Source of the DNA: Streptomyces beigongshangae
GTDB taxonomy: Bacteria; Actinomycetota; Actinomycetes; Streptomycetales; Streptomycetaceae
DNA length: 50,254 nt
Assembly (NCBI RefSeq): GCF_019710745.1
Contig: NZ_JAHKJW010000036.1
Location: forward strand, 33,064 to 83,317
Direction of reading: 5' to 3'
Below the pieces are notes generated by a model. The model made no database searches and was not told the DNA's origin. It saw only the letters and a list, made by a program, of their open reading frames with translations. How positions within the stretch are numbered: the stretch's first letter is position 1; each line of letters starts with the position of its first letter. The translations under genes were made by a program, and so were the position numbers. Of the stretch, positions 8,297 through 16,350 are shown in pieces.

Positions 8297-8326
8297 ACAC
8301 CGTGAGGTCCCAGGCATGAACACCGT
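8281..8326 (+). repeat. 23-bp tandem duplication across the permease start
   Basis: Two adjacent 23-bp copies (8281-8303 and 8304-8326) differ at one base. Each contains an ATG followed by the same codons. In the first copy the ATG (8293) overlaps the stop of the upstream permease; it opens an 8-codon ORF (MNTVRSQA) whose TGA overlaps the ATG at 8316 of the next permease. The duplication therefore inserted a mini-ORF while keeping an ATGA coupling at each junction. Confidence 0.85.
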
Positions 8327-9143
8327 CGCGCGCTCGGAACGCTGGTCCGGCTACGCGCTGCTGACCGTCATGGCGGTCGTCGTCGTGATCCCGTTCCTCA
8401 GTGTCTTCCTCGCCTCGCTCCAGCCCGCGGGCACCCCGGTGGTGGGCCTGACCTGGCCGGACCGGTGGAGCTGGAGCAACTACGAGACGGCCTGGTCGGT
8501 GGCCGGGTTCTCGGACCTGATCCGGCACAGCCTCGTCATCGCCCTGGGGGTGGTCCCCGCCTGCCTGGTCCTGGCCGCGCTGGCGGGCTACGCGCTGGGC
8601 ACGATGCGGCTGCCCGGCGGCAACGCGGTGGCGGCGTTCTTCGTCGCGGGGCTCACGATCCCGGTCGAGCTGATCGTGGTACCGCTCTACTTCGACCTGC
8701 GCGGTCTCGGCCTGACCAACTCGTACCTCGGCGTGATCCTGGTGGAGATCGCGCTGTTCCTGCCGTTCGGGGTGTTCTGGATGCGCACCCACTTCCGGTC
8801 GACGCCCATGTCCCTGGTGGAGGCGGCGCGGATCGACGGCGCCTCGTCGGCCACGATCCTGGTGCGGATCCTGCTGCCGCTGGCCCGCCCGTCCCTGATG
8901 ACGCTGGGGCTGCTCGTCTTCATGTGGTCGTGGAACCAGTTCCTGCTGGTGCTGGTCCTGATCCAGGACACCACCAAGCACACGGCGCCCGCGGGTCTGG
9001 GCTTCTTCGTCGGCCAGAACAGCACGGACATCCCCACCCTGGCGGCGGGGACGATCATCGTGATGCTGCCGGTCCTGATCCTCTTCGTCGTCTTCCAGCG
9101 CAGCTTCATCGCGGGGCTGCTGCAGGGCGCGATGAAGGGGTGA
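8316..9143 (+). CDS. Sugar ABC transporter permease (MalG type)
   Basis: The 275-aa second permease has an inner-membrane topology of about six helices (ALLTVMAVVVVIPFLSVFLASL first) and the EAA loop VEAARIDGASSATILVRILLPLARPSL. It follows the first permease after the duplicated start region. Translation may be coupled through the octapeptide ORF that ends on its ATG. Partner of the permease at 7367-8296 and of the lipoprotein at 6031-7377; the three genes form one importer. Confidence 0.87.
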   Translation: MNTVARSERWSGYALLTVMAVVVVIPFLSVFLASLQPAGTPVVGLTWPDRWSWSNYETAWSVAGFSDLIRHSLVIALGVVPACLVLAALAGYALGTMRLPGGNAVAAFFVAGLTIPVELIVVPLYFDLRGLGLTNSYLGVILVEIALFLPFGVFWMRTHFRSTPMSLVEAARIDGASSATILVRILLPLARPSLMTLGLLVFMWSWNQFLLVLVLIQDTTKHTAPAGLGFFVGQNSTDIPTLAAGTIIVMLPVLILFVVFQRSFIAGLLQGAMKG

Positions 9144-9158
9144 AGGGGTGAAGGGGTG
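9135..9158 (+). repeat. 8-bp tandem repeat after the permease stop
   Basis: The octamer GAAGGGGT is repeated three times across and after the stop codon. Each unit contains or abuts TGA. Looks like simple slippage; no function is seen. Confidence 0.6.
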
Positions 9159-9213
9159 ACGAGGGACTCACGGCCGCACCGCACGACAGGCGGCGGGGGC
9201 GCAGAACGTGCGG

Positions 9214-9414
9214 TCAGGCCGCCTGCGACGCGTCCGAGGACGTCCCGGACCGGGGCGCGGCCGCCGCCCACTCCAGGACGAGGCGCTGGTACTGCCGCCG
9301 CTGCTCACCGCTCAGCATTCCGCCGGCCCGGAGCCACAGGGCCCGGATCTCCTCGTTGACCTCGGCGGCTGATCGTTGCGCGGCTCCCGGCGCACGACGG
9401 CAAGTGGTGGACAT
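9214..9414 (-). CDS. Small conserved hypothetical protein, 66 aa
   Basis: The protein has a charged amphipathic core (EVNEEIRALWLRAGGMLSGEQRRQYQRLVLEWAAA) that looks alpha-helical and resembles small Streptomyces proteins of unknown function. No signal peptide or membrane segment. Start ATG at 9414 chosen; an in-frame ATG at 9426 is equally possible since neither has a good ribosome binding site. Transcribed convergently with the ABC transporter operon. Function unknown. Confidence 0.55.
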   Translation of the reverse strand: MSTTCRRAPGAAQRSAAEVNEEIRALWLRAGGMLSGEQRRQYQRLVLEWAAAAPRSGTSSDASQAA

Positions 9415-9539
9415 ACCGTGAATCATACGGGGCTCTGCGTGAAGACCACGTGAGTTACCGCTGTGATCCGTACCGCCTTCGACGCCTTTGCGCCGGCTGT
9501 CCCGGGGCGCGGACGTGAGCCGTCTCCGTACGGTGCGGC

Positions 9540-9584
9540 CGTTCCCGTTCCCGCCCCCGGGAGCCGGGAGCCGGGACGGGAACG
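9540..9584 (-). terminator. Possible hairpin terminator after the L,D-transpeptidase
   Basis: CGTTCCCG at 9540-9547 pairs with CGGGAACG at 9577-9584, with extra partial pairing of the GC-rich segment between them. It sits just beyond the transpeptidase stop. Weak; the inner part does not pair cleanly. Confidence 0.35.
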
Positions 9585-9599
9585 ACCCGACCGGCCCGG

Positions 9600-10295
9600 T
9601 CAGGTGCCCGGCTTGCGGCCGTACACGTACACGTCGTCGTTCTTCTTCAGGAGGGACCAGTACTTCTTGGCGTCCGTCTTCGTCATGTTGACGCAGCCGT
9701 GCGAGCCGGGCGGGTTCCACATGCTGACCCCGGCCGAGTGGAAGGCCTGACCGCCGTCGAAGAACTGGCTGTAGGGCATGGGCACGTCGTAGATGGTCGA
9801 GACGTGGTCGATGTTGCGCCAGTAGACCTTCTTCAGGCCGGTGCGGGTCTCGTGGCCGTCGCGGCCCGTGCGCACCGGGACCGGCCCGTACACCAGGGTC
9901 TTGCCGTCCTGGATCCAGCTGAGCTGGAGCGTCAGGTTCACGCAGGCTATGCGGCCCTTGTTCACCGGGCACTTGCCGGCCGCGTTGGGTTTCTTGCCGA
10001 CGGCCTTCTGCTTGGTCATGAGGTCCATCACACCCCAGGTGACCGGGCCCGCGTAGCCGATGTCCGGGGTGATGCCGTGCTTGGTCTGGAATGCCCTGAT
10101 CGCCTTGCAGTCGGCGGCGGACTGCCTGCCGTCGACGGGCCGGCCGAGGAACTTCTCGACCTGCTTCTGGTACGGGCCGCTCGCCGTGGTGCAGCTCGCC
10201 GCGTGCGCCGGCGCCGCGCCCAGCGCGACGGTCAGCGGCGCCACCAGCCCGGTGATCCCCAGTGCCACGGCTGCCCGTCTGCGGGTGTCCCCCAT
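9600..10295 (-). CDS. Secreted L,D-transpeptidase (YkuD) with peptidoglycan-binding region
   Basis: A 231-aa exported protein with a Sec-type signal ending near AHA (residue 32). Residues 40-100 resemble a PG_binding_1 domain (FLGRPVDGRQSAADCKAIRAFQTKHGITPD). The C-terminal YkuD domain carries the catalytic motif with upstream His186 and SHGCVNM, catalytic Cys201. It should make 3-3 crosslinks or attach proteins to peptidoglycan outside the cell. ATG at 10295 is preceded by AAGGAGG; the open frame starts earlier but has no such site. Stands alone, divergent to the regulator at 10587. Confidence 0.88.
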   Translation of the reverse strand: MGDTRRRAAVALGITGLVAPLTVALGAAPAHAASCTTASGPYQKQVEKFLGRPVDGRQSAADCKAIRAFQTKHGITPDIGYAGPVTWGVMDLMTKQKAVGKKPNAAGKCPVNKGRIACVNLTLQLSWIQDGKTLVYGPVPVRTGRDGHETRTGLKKVYWRNIDHVSTIYDVPMPYSQFFDGGQAFHSAGVSMWNPPGSHGCVNMTKTDAKKYWSLLKKNDDVYVYGRKPGT

Positions 10296-10586
10296 GATCG
10301 GGCCCTCCTTCCGATACGTATCCGTACTGGCTGGACCCGCGCCGGAGGTCATCGGTTGCGGGCCCGGAGCAGCTGAGACGAAACGGTGACCTGATCTTCA
10401 GACCGGTTCTTCAGGATCCGGCGGTTGTTCGGCGTCCGTTTTTCCTGCGTCCTCCTCCCGATGCCGAACAACGGCGACGGGCTACACCTGATGTCGTAGG
10501 CACGCCGCGCGGCGTGCGCAGTCGTCGGTCGCTCCGGGCCACGGGCCCGGGACCGCACGCGGCCGGCTCACCACGGGGAGAAGCAC

Positions 10587-11978
10587 GTGTCGTACAGCGA
10601 TGTCGTACCGGGCCCGGACGACGCCCGCACACCGGAGGAGTTCGTCCGGCTGCTCCGGCGGTTGCGAGCCCGGTCCGAACTCACTTACAGGGAGCTGGAG
10701 GTCCGCGCCCAGCGGCACGGACTGCATCTCGCGCGGAGCACCACGGCCGCCGTACTCGGTCGTGGCGCCCTGCCCCGCGCCGGGTTCGTGCACGCCTACG
10801 TGGCGGCCTGCGGTCTGACGCCCGAGCCGTGGCTGGGCGCCCGGCGGCGCATCGCCGCGGCCTGCGCCGCGCCCGCGGAGCAGGACCCCGCCGTGCCGGA
10901 GAGCGGGACAGCCGGCCCGGAGCACGGTGCGCGGACGCCGGCCGTGCCCGTGGTCCCGGCGCAGTTGCCCAGTGACATCTCCGACTTCACCGGCCGCACG
11001 ACCCACCTGCGGGCGATCGAGGAGGTCCTGACGGGGGCTGACGGGACACCCCACGGTGTCGTACCCACGGTGGCGGTCTCGGGCATGGCGGGGGTCGGCA
11101 AGACCTCCCTCGCGGTGCACGCGGCGCACGCACTGACCGAACGGTTCACCGGCGGCAGGCTGTTCGTCGATCTACGAGGGGCGAGCGCCGCCCCGGCCGA
11201 ACCGGGAGACGTGCTCGTCCGCTTCCTGCGCGCCCTCGGCATGCGGGGTCCGGCAGCCGTACCGGACTCGACGGAGGAGCTCTCCAGCCTCTACCGCACC
11301 CTGTCGGCCGATCGCGACATCCTGGTCGTGCTGGACAACGCGGCCTCGGAACGCCAGATCCGGCCCCTGCTCCCGGGGGTCGGCGGGCCGGCGGTGCTGA
11401 TCACCAGCAGGCGGCGGCTGACGTCGATGGGGCCGTCGCGGTCGGTCGAGCTGGGGCCGCTCCCAGCCGCGCACGGTGTCGAGATGCTCGCGCGGATCGT
11501 CGGAGCGGACCGGGTCGCCGCGGAACCCGGGGCGGCCGCGGACATCGTCCGCTCGTGCGGGCGGTGCCCACTGGCCGTGCGGATCGCGGGTGCCCGGCTG
11601 GCGTGCCGTCGGCAGTGGCCGCTGGCCCGGCTGGCGGACCTGCTCCGCGACGAGCGGCGACGGCTCGACGAACTGGCCATCGGCGACCTCTCCGTGCGCG
11701 AAAGCCTGGAGCGGGGGTACGCGACCCTGCCGGACGCCACGCGCCCGGCCTTCCGGCTCCTGGGGCTGCTGGAGGTGCCGGACTTCTCCGCCGGCGCCGC
11801 GGCCGCGCTGCTGGACTGTCCGGCCGACCGGGCCGAGACCCACCTCGAAGCCCTCGTCGACGCCAGTCTGCTCGTCGCCGTACCGGCCGGGGGCGCCGAC
11901 GGTACGAGGTACCGGATGCATGACCTCGTACGGATCCACGCGCGCGAACGCGCCGTGGCCGAGGGCCGCGCCGGGTGA
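10587..11978 (+). CDS. STAND-type regulator: HTH-like N-terminus plus NB-ARC ATPase
   Basis: The 463-aa protein has an N-terminal region (about 15-95) like the helix-turn-helix of Streptomyces NB-ARC regulators (EEFVRLLRRLRARSELTYRELEVRAQRHG). An NB-ARC domain follows: Walker A GMAGVGKTS (166-174), Walker B DILVVLDN, sensor-like VLITSRRRL, a GLPLAL-like CPLAVRIAGARLA and the MHD motif (YRMHDLVRIHARE). It stops soon after MHD with no TPR or WD repeats. GTG start with GGGGAG in front. It converges with the ABC exporter of the RiPP cluster, 14 bp apart, so it may be the cluster's regulator; this is inference. A frameshifted TPR gene at 23.4-24.0 kb could have belonged to a protein of the same kind. 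Confidence 0.78.
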   Translation: MSYSDVVPGPDDARTPEEFVRLLRRLRARSELTYRELEVRAQRHGLHLARSTTAAVLGRGALPRAGFVHAYVAACGLTPEPWLGARRRIAAACAAPAEQDPAVPESGTAGPEHGARTPAVPVVPAQLPSDISDFTGRTTHLRAIEEVLTGADGTPHGVVPTVAVSGMAGVGKTSLAVHAAHALTERFTGGRLFVDLRGASAAPAEPGDVLVRFLRALGMRGPAAVPDSTEELSSLYRTLSADRDILVVLDNAASERQIRPLLPGVGGPAVLITSRRRLTSMGPSRSVELGPLPAAHGVEMLARIVGADRVAAEPGAAADIVRSCGRCPLAVRIAGARLACRRQWPLARLADLLRDERRRLDELAIGDLSVRESLERGYATLPDATRPAFRLLGLLEVPDFSAGAAAALLDCPADRAETHLEALVDASLLVAVPAGGADGTRYRMHDLVRIHARERAVAEGRAG

Positions 11979-11992
11979 CGCGGCGGTGGCGC

Positions 11993-13909
11993 TCACCGGT
12001 GGCTCAGCCGCCGGTCGGCGCTGCCGTCGTCGTGGTAGGGCCGGGCCTGGAGCCGGAAGAGCCGTGCGTACGTTCCGTGCCGCGCCATGAGTTCCTCGTG
12101 CCCCCCTTGCTCGACCACGCGTCCGCCTGCCATGACGTAGATCCGGTCGGCGGCGCGTACCGCCGAGAACCGGTGCGAGATCAGCAGCACCGTGCGGTCC
12201 GCGAACAGCGCCCGCAGGCGGTCGCCCAGATCCGCCTCCGCCTGCGGGTCGAGGGAGGCGGTCGGCTCGTCGAGGATCAGGAACGGTGAGTTCCGGTAGA
12301 AGGCCCGTGCCAGCGCCAGGCGTTGCCACTGGCCGAGCGAGAGGTCGCAGCCGTCACTGAACTCCTTGCCCAGTACGGTGTCGTATCCGCGCGGCAGCCG
12401 TTCCAGGAAGTCGCGGGCGCCCGCCCGTTCGGCCGCGGCAGCGATCGCGCCGGTGTCCGGCGGGAGGCCGGTGCGGCCGAGGGCGATGGAGTCGCCGGCC
12501 GTGAACTTGTAGCGCAGGAAGTCCTGGAACACCGGGGCGCAGGTCTCACGGAGCCGGGCCGGATCGGGTGCCGGGGTGCCGTCGAGCACCAGGCGGCCGC
12601 TGTCCGGCGGGTACAGCCCGCCGAGGATCTTGGCCAGCGTCGTCTTGCCCGACCCGTTCTCGCCGACCAGTGCGATGAATTCGCCCCTGTGCACGGTGAG
12701 GGAGACCTCGCGCAGCGCCGGGCACGGGGAGCCGGGGTAGGTGAAGCCGATCGACTCGGCGCTCAGTGCGGTGAACCCGTCGCCGACGCCGGCGTGCGTG
12801 GCGGCGGTCGTGCCGCCCTGCGTGGTGGTGCCCTGCGTGGTGGTGCCCTGCGTGGTGGTGCCCTGCGTGGTGGTGCCCTGTGTGGTGGTGCCGGTGTCGG
12901 CCGCGAAGGTCCGCAGATCCATGAGGTAGTGGAGGGACTCGCCGATTCCGTTGAGCAGCGCGCCGAGCGCCTGCACCCGGCTGGTCATCAGGAAGAGACC
13001 GGTGACGGCGGCGACCGCCGTGGGCAGACCGACCACGCCGGAGCCGATCAGCCACCAGACGGAGCCGATGACCGCCAGGACGAGCGCGTCCGCTCCGAGC
13101 CGGGCCGCGATCCTGGTCCGCAGACAGCCCCGCTGCCAGGACACGGTGTCGTCGATCTCGCGCTCGTACTCCGCGTCCCACCTGGCACGCAGGACCCGGC
13201 CGAGATCCAACGCGCGCACCTCCTTGGCGGCGTCCCGGCCGGTGAGCAACTGCTCCACGTACTGGCGTACCCGGCGGTCCTCGGCGAGCTTGCGGTGCAG
13301 TCCGTAACCGGCGTTGCGTTCGGCCCGGGCGGCCCTGAGCACCGGCAGCGCACTGAGGAGGGCGACGGGCAGCAGCCACCAGGCCAGCACCGCGAAGGCG
13401 GCCCCGACGGCGACGGCGGTGAGCACTGCCTGCGAGGCCGCGACCAGCATCGCGACCACCATCGTCGGCTGCGCACGCGAGGCGAACACCGCTCGCTGCA
13501 GCGCGTCGTGGAACACGGGGTCCTCGAAGCGCGCCAGTTCCGCCCGGGTCGCCGAGGCGAGCACCGTACTGATCACCTGGCGGTCGGCCTTGGCTGCCAG
13601 GACGCGGTTCCGGGAGGCGGCGAACAGGCGCAGCACTCCCCCCAGCGAACCGATCGCGACGACGAGGACGACGGAGACGATCGCCTGCCGCCCTCCCGCG
13701 CCGGGGTCCGATCCGGCGGCGAGCACCGTTCCGAGGACGTTCCTGACCAGCAGGATCAGCGCCATGATGCCCAGGGCCGAGGCGAGTTGGGCGATGACCA
13801 CCTCGGTCAGGCGGCGCCGGTCCGCCTGCCAGACGAGCCGTACCGCGAACGCCAGACAGGCGGCCTGCTCACGCGTGTCGATCTTCGCCGGGTCCGCTTC
13901 GGCGGCCAT
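11993..13909 (-). CDS. ABC exporter (fused permease-ATPase) of the knottin-like RiPP cluster
   Basis: The 638-aa half transporter has an N-terminal six-helix membrane domain (about 25-330) and a C-terminal ATPase: Walker A GENGSGKTT, signature LSLGQWQRL, Walker B FLILDEPTASLDP, H-loop ISHRFS. No C39 peptidase domain is present, so leader removal must be done by another protein. The linker contains five GTTTQ repeats encoded by a 15-bp tandem repeat (12815-12889). ATG at 13909 follows the S9 peptidase stop by 5 bp; the frame is open further upstream but lies inside that gene. Position and type match lasso-peptide D exporters. It probably secretes the processed peptides. Confidence 0.85.
   Translation of the reverse strand: MAAEADPAKIDTREQAACLAFAVRLVWQADRRRLTEVVIAQLASALGIMALILLVRNVLGTVLAAGSDPGAGGRQAIVSVVLVVAIGSLGGVLRLFAASRNRVLAAKADRQVISTVLASATRAELARFEDPVFHDALQRAVFASRAQPTMVVAMLVAASQAVLTAVAVGAAFAVLAWWLLPVALLSALPVLRAARAERNAGYGLHRKLAEDRRVRQYVEQLLTGRDAAKEVRALDLGRVLRARWDAEYEREIDDTVSWQRGCLRTRIAARLGADALVLAVIGSVWWLIGSGVVGLPTAVAAVTGLFLMTSRVQALGALLNGIGESLHYLMDLRTFAADTGTTTQGTTTQGTTTQGTTTQGTTTQGGTTAATHAGVGDGFTALSAESIGFTYPGSPCPALREVSLTVHRGEFIALVGENGSGKTTLAKILGGLYPPDSGRLVLDGTPAPDPARLRETCAPVFQDFLRYKFTAGDSIALGRTGLPPDTGAIAAAAERAGARDFLERLPRGYDTVLGKEFSDGCDLSLGQWQRLALARAFYRNSPFLILDEPTASLDPQAEADLGDRLRALFADRTVLLISHRFSAVRAADRIYVMAGGRVVEQGGHEELMARHGTYARLFRLQARPYHDDGSADRRLSHR
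12815..12889 (-). repeat. Five 15-bp tandem repeats in the exporter linker
   Basis: The unit GCCCTGCGTGGTGGT occurs five times head to tail (last copy with one change) and encodes GTTTQ repeats between membrane and ATPase domains. In frame, so copy number could vary without breaking the gene. Confidence 0.9.
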
Positions 13910-13914
13910 GGGGG

Positions 13915-16350
13915 TCACGCCCTTTCCGGAGTGCGTGCGCACCGGTCCAGCCACCGTCCGTGCTCCCGCGCGAGGGTCCGATGGCTCTCCGCGTACCGGA
14001 AGTTGTGGCCTTCGCCGGGCAGCAGCAGCAGACGGGCACGGCCACCGGCGGCGACGATGCCCCGGTAGAGCCCGACGGCCTGCTCGGGCGCCGTCGCGGG
14101 GTTCGTGTCCCGGACGCCGTGCACGATGAGGACGGGGCGGTCGAGGCGGTGAGCGAACAGCAGGGCGCTGAAGGCGTGATAGACCTCGGGCGTCTGCCAG
14201 TAGGACCGCCGCTCGTACTGGAAGCCGCCCGGGGTGAGGGTGCGGTTGTAGCAGCCGCTGTGCACGATGGCGCCGTCCAGCCGGCGGTCGTGGGCCAGCG
14301 CGTACAGCGCGAGGCTCGCGCCGAAACTGTGCCCGCCGACGACCACGCCCCGGCCGAGGATGCCGGGCCGGTGCTCGTCGAGCGCGTCCAGGGCCGCACG
14401 TACGGCATCGGTGATCTGGGTGTGCAGGAACCCGGCGGTGGCGTCGGCGGGCCACCGGGGCACCAGGTCCAGGTGGGCGACGGGTCCTGCCCCGGCGCAC
14501 CGCACGGCCTCGCCGCCCCCGCCGGGGTCCTGTGCCCGCAGCCACAGCAGCAGGGGGGCCGGGGCCGTACGCCCCTTCCCGCTCTCCTGCTCAGTCTCCT
14601 TCGCGCTCTCCTCTTCGCTCGCCGCGTCGGCGGCGGCGGCGTCGGTGGTGGTGGCGGCGGTGGTGGTGGCGGCGGCGGCCAGGGTCAGTCTCATCGGCAA
14701 CCGGTCCCCGGCCCGGCGCAGGTCGACGACGGAGGGTTTCCCGGCCGCGCGGGCAGCGTGCCGGGTGGCCACGGGCTCGGAGATGAGGGCGCCGTCCGAC
14801 AACCGCAGCCGCCGCAGCCGTGTGGCGCCCTCCACCACCAGGCCCTGGCCCGACCGCCCGCTGCAGGCGCGCAGGAGGCGTACGGACGGCAGGTCGCGGT
14901 CGGCGGCCCAGGTGAGGGCGAGCCCCGGACGCCGGGGGTCCAGGACGCCGATCCCGTACCTGCCCCCGGCGTCCCGGCAGTCCAGCAGGAACCCGGCCGG
15001 GGGTCCCACGGCGGGGACGGGAGGGCCGAGCCGCAGGCCGGCGGGGGCGGGGAGAGCGACGGTGCGCCGGGGCCCGGCCAGGTAGGGGCGGTCGTCGTGC
15101 ACGCCGAGCACCCAGAGGGCTCCGTCGTACCGGAGCGGCCACCACTCGTCGGCGGGACCGGAGACGGGCGGGACCGGGATGCCGGGGGCCGCGCCGCCCG
15201 CACGGCCGGCGGCGTGGCGCGTCAGGATCCGCCGGCGGCCGTCCGCCTCGTCGGGCCACGCCAGTACGTCGGGGGCGCCCGTGGCCCAGCGGGATCCGGG
15301 GGGCACCGGCCGCGCACCCGTGCCCGGCCCCGTCGGACCGGTCGCGGTCACCGACGCCGCCCAGTGCAGCTCCTGGGAGTGCGAGACCTCCTCGTCGAGG
15401 TGGGTGACCAGCAGCTGACCGCCCCCGGGAGCGGGTTCGAGTCCCCGGACCAGCAGCGGCCCGGTGAGCACCCGGAGGGCGCCGCCGTCGGGACGGAGTT
15501 CCGCCACCCGGACGGCCGCCAGGGCCGAGAGCTCCGGTACGCCCTGGGGGAAGACGAGCCAGCCCGGGCCGTTCGCCTCGCAGGCCACGGCCGTCCGGTC
15601 CGTCTCCTCCCCGGTGCGGGCCGGGGAGGGCGGCGGTGGCGCGGGCGTGAGAACGACCAGCCCGGAGCCGCTCCACACGAGCGGCGACCGCCCACCGCCC
15701 CCGAGAGCGGTGAGCGAGGTGGCCGCCCGGACCCGGTCGTGCACCACGACGGTCCGCGCACGGTGGTCGGCGACCCACGGAAACGCGTAGCCGCCACGTA
15801 CGGCCAGCCCGGCCACCAGGGGCAGGCGCGGATGCCACGCCAGCGCGTCCGGCGTGATGCCCTCGACGGGCACGCGCCACAGGGTCCCGTGCTCCCGGCA
15901 CCCGATCTCGACGCGGAGCGGACGCGCCCGTCCGCTGTCGAGCCCCGCGAGCCCCGGGTCGACCCGCAACTCGCCCCAGGTCGCCGTGTCCGGGTGCGCT
16001 TCCCGGAGACTCGGGTGCACCGGAGCGGTGATCAGGGCCCACGCGGACAGGTCGGGCGAGGAGTCGAACCGTTGCCAGGTCTCCTCGGACACCTCGCCCG
16101 GACCGGCCGTCCCCCGCCGGTCCCGCCGGCGGTCGACGGCGGGACCGGCACCGTCGCCGGGCCCGCGTCCGCGGTCCCGGTCCGGGACGTCCCGGCGCAC
16201 GCCGTGCGGCGGGGTTCCGTCCCCGGGGCTGCTTCCCCGCCCCGGGGCGTTCCCGTGCCCGCCACCACGGCCGGCGGCACGCTCCTGCGCCCCGGTGCGG
16301 GGCTCGGAATCAGCCCGCACGTCGGACCGCCGGCGCGCCGAGGGTGACAC
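13915..16350 (-). CDS. S9 prolyl-oligopeptidase-like serine peptidase of the RiPP cluster
   Basis: A long protein (up to 811 aa) with a beta-propeller-like N-terminal half and a C-terminal alpha/beta-hydrolase domain. The triad is visible: Ser in VVGGHSFGAS, Asp in HGVRDTNPA, His in GEGHNFRYA. A low-complexity insert (TTTAATTTDAAAADAASEEESAKETEQESG) precedes the catalytic domain. No signal peptide, so cytosolic. S9 enzymes include lasso-peptide isopeptidases (AtxE2 type), and others act on leaders; with the B2-like protein degenerate, this enzyme is a candidate for leader removal. The start is uncertain: GTG 16350 overlaps the previous gene by 41 bp and the first 85 residues are low in complexity, so a later GTG (near VSEETWQRF) is possible. 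Confidence 0.78.
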   Translation of the reverse strand: MSPSARRRSDVRADSEPRTGAQERAAGRGGGHGNAPGRGSSPGDGTPPHGVRRDVPDRDRGRGPGDGAGPAVDRRRDRRGTAGPGEVSEETWQRFDSSPDLSAWALITAPVHPSLREAHPDTATWGELRVDPGLAGLDSGRARPLRVEIGCREHGTLWRVPVEGITPDALAWHPRLPLVAGLAVRGGYAFPWVADHRARTVVVHDRVRAATSLTALGGGGRSPLVWSGSGLVVLTPAPPPPSPARTGEETDRTAVACEANGPGWLVFPQGVPELSALAAVRVAELRPDGGALRVLTGPLLVRGLEPAPGGGQLLVTHLDEEVSHSQELHWAASVTATGPTGPGTGARPVPPGSRWATGAPDVLAWPDEADGRRRILTRHAAGRAGGAAPGIPVPPVSGPADEWWPLRYDGALWVLGVHDDRPYLAGPRRTVALPAPAGLRLGPPVPAVGPPAGFLLDCRDAGGRYGIGVLDPRRPGLALTWAADRDLPSVRLLRACSGRSGQGLVVEGATRLRRLRLSDGALISEPVATRHAARAAGKPSVVDLRRAGDRLPMRLTLAAAATTTAATTTDAAAADAASEEESAKETEQESGKGRTAPAPLLLWLRAQDPGGGGEAVRCAGAGPVAHLDLVPRWPADATAGFLHTQITDAVRAALDALDEHRPGILGRGVVVGGHSFGASLALYALAHDRRLDGAIVHSGCYNRTLTPGGFQYERRSYWQTPEVYHAFSALLFAHRLDRPVLIVHGVRDTNPATAPEQAVGLYRGIVAAGGRARLLLLPGEGHNFRYAESHRTLAREHGRWLDRCARTPERA

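Noticed and set aside
13910..14545. N-terminal extension of the ABC exporter to 850 aa
   Set aside because: Lies inside the S9 peptidase gene in another frame; the ATG at 13909 fits exporter length.
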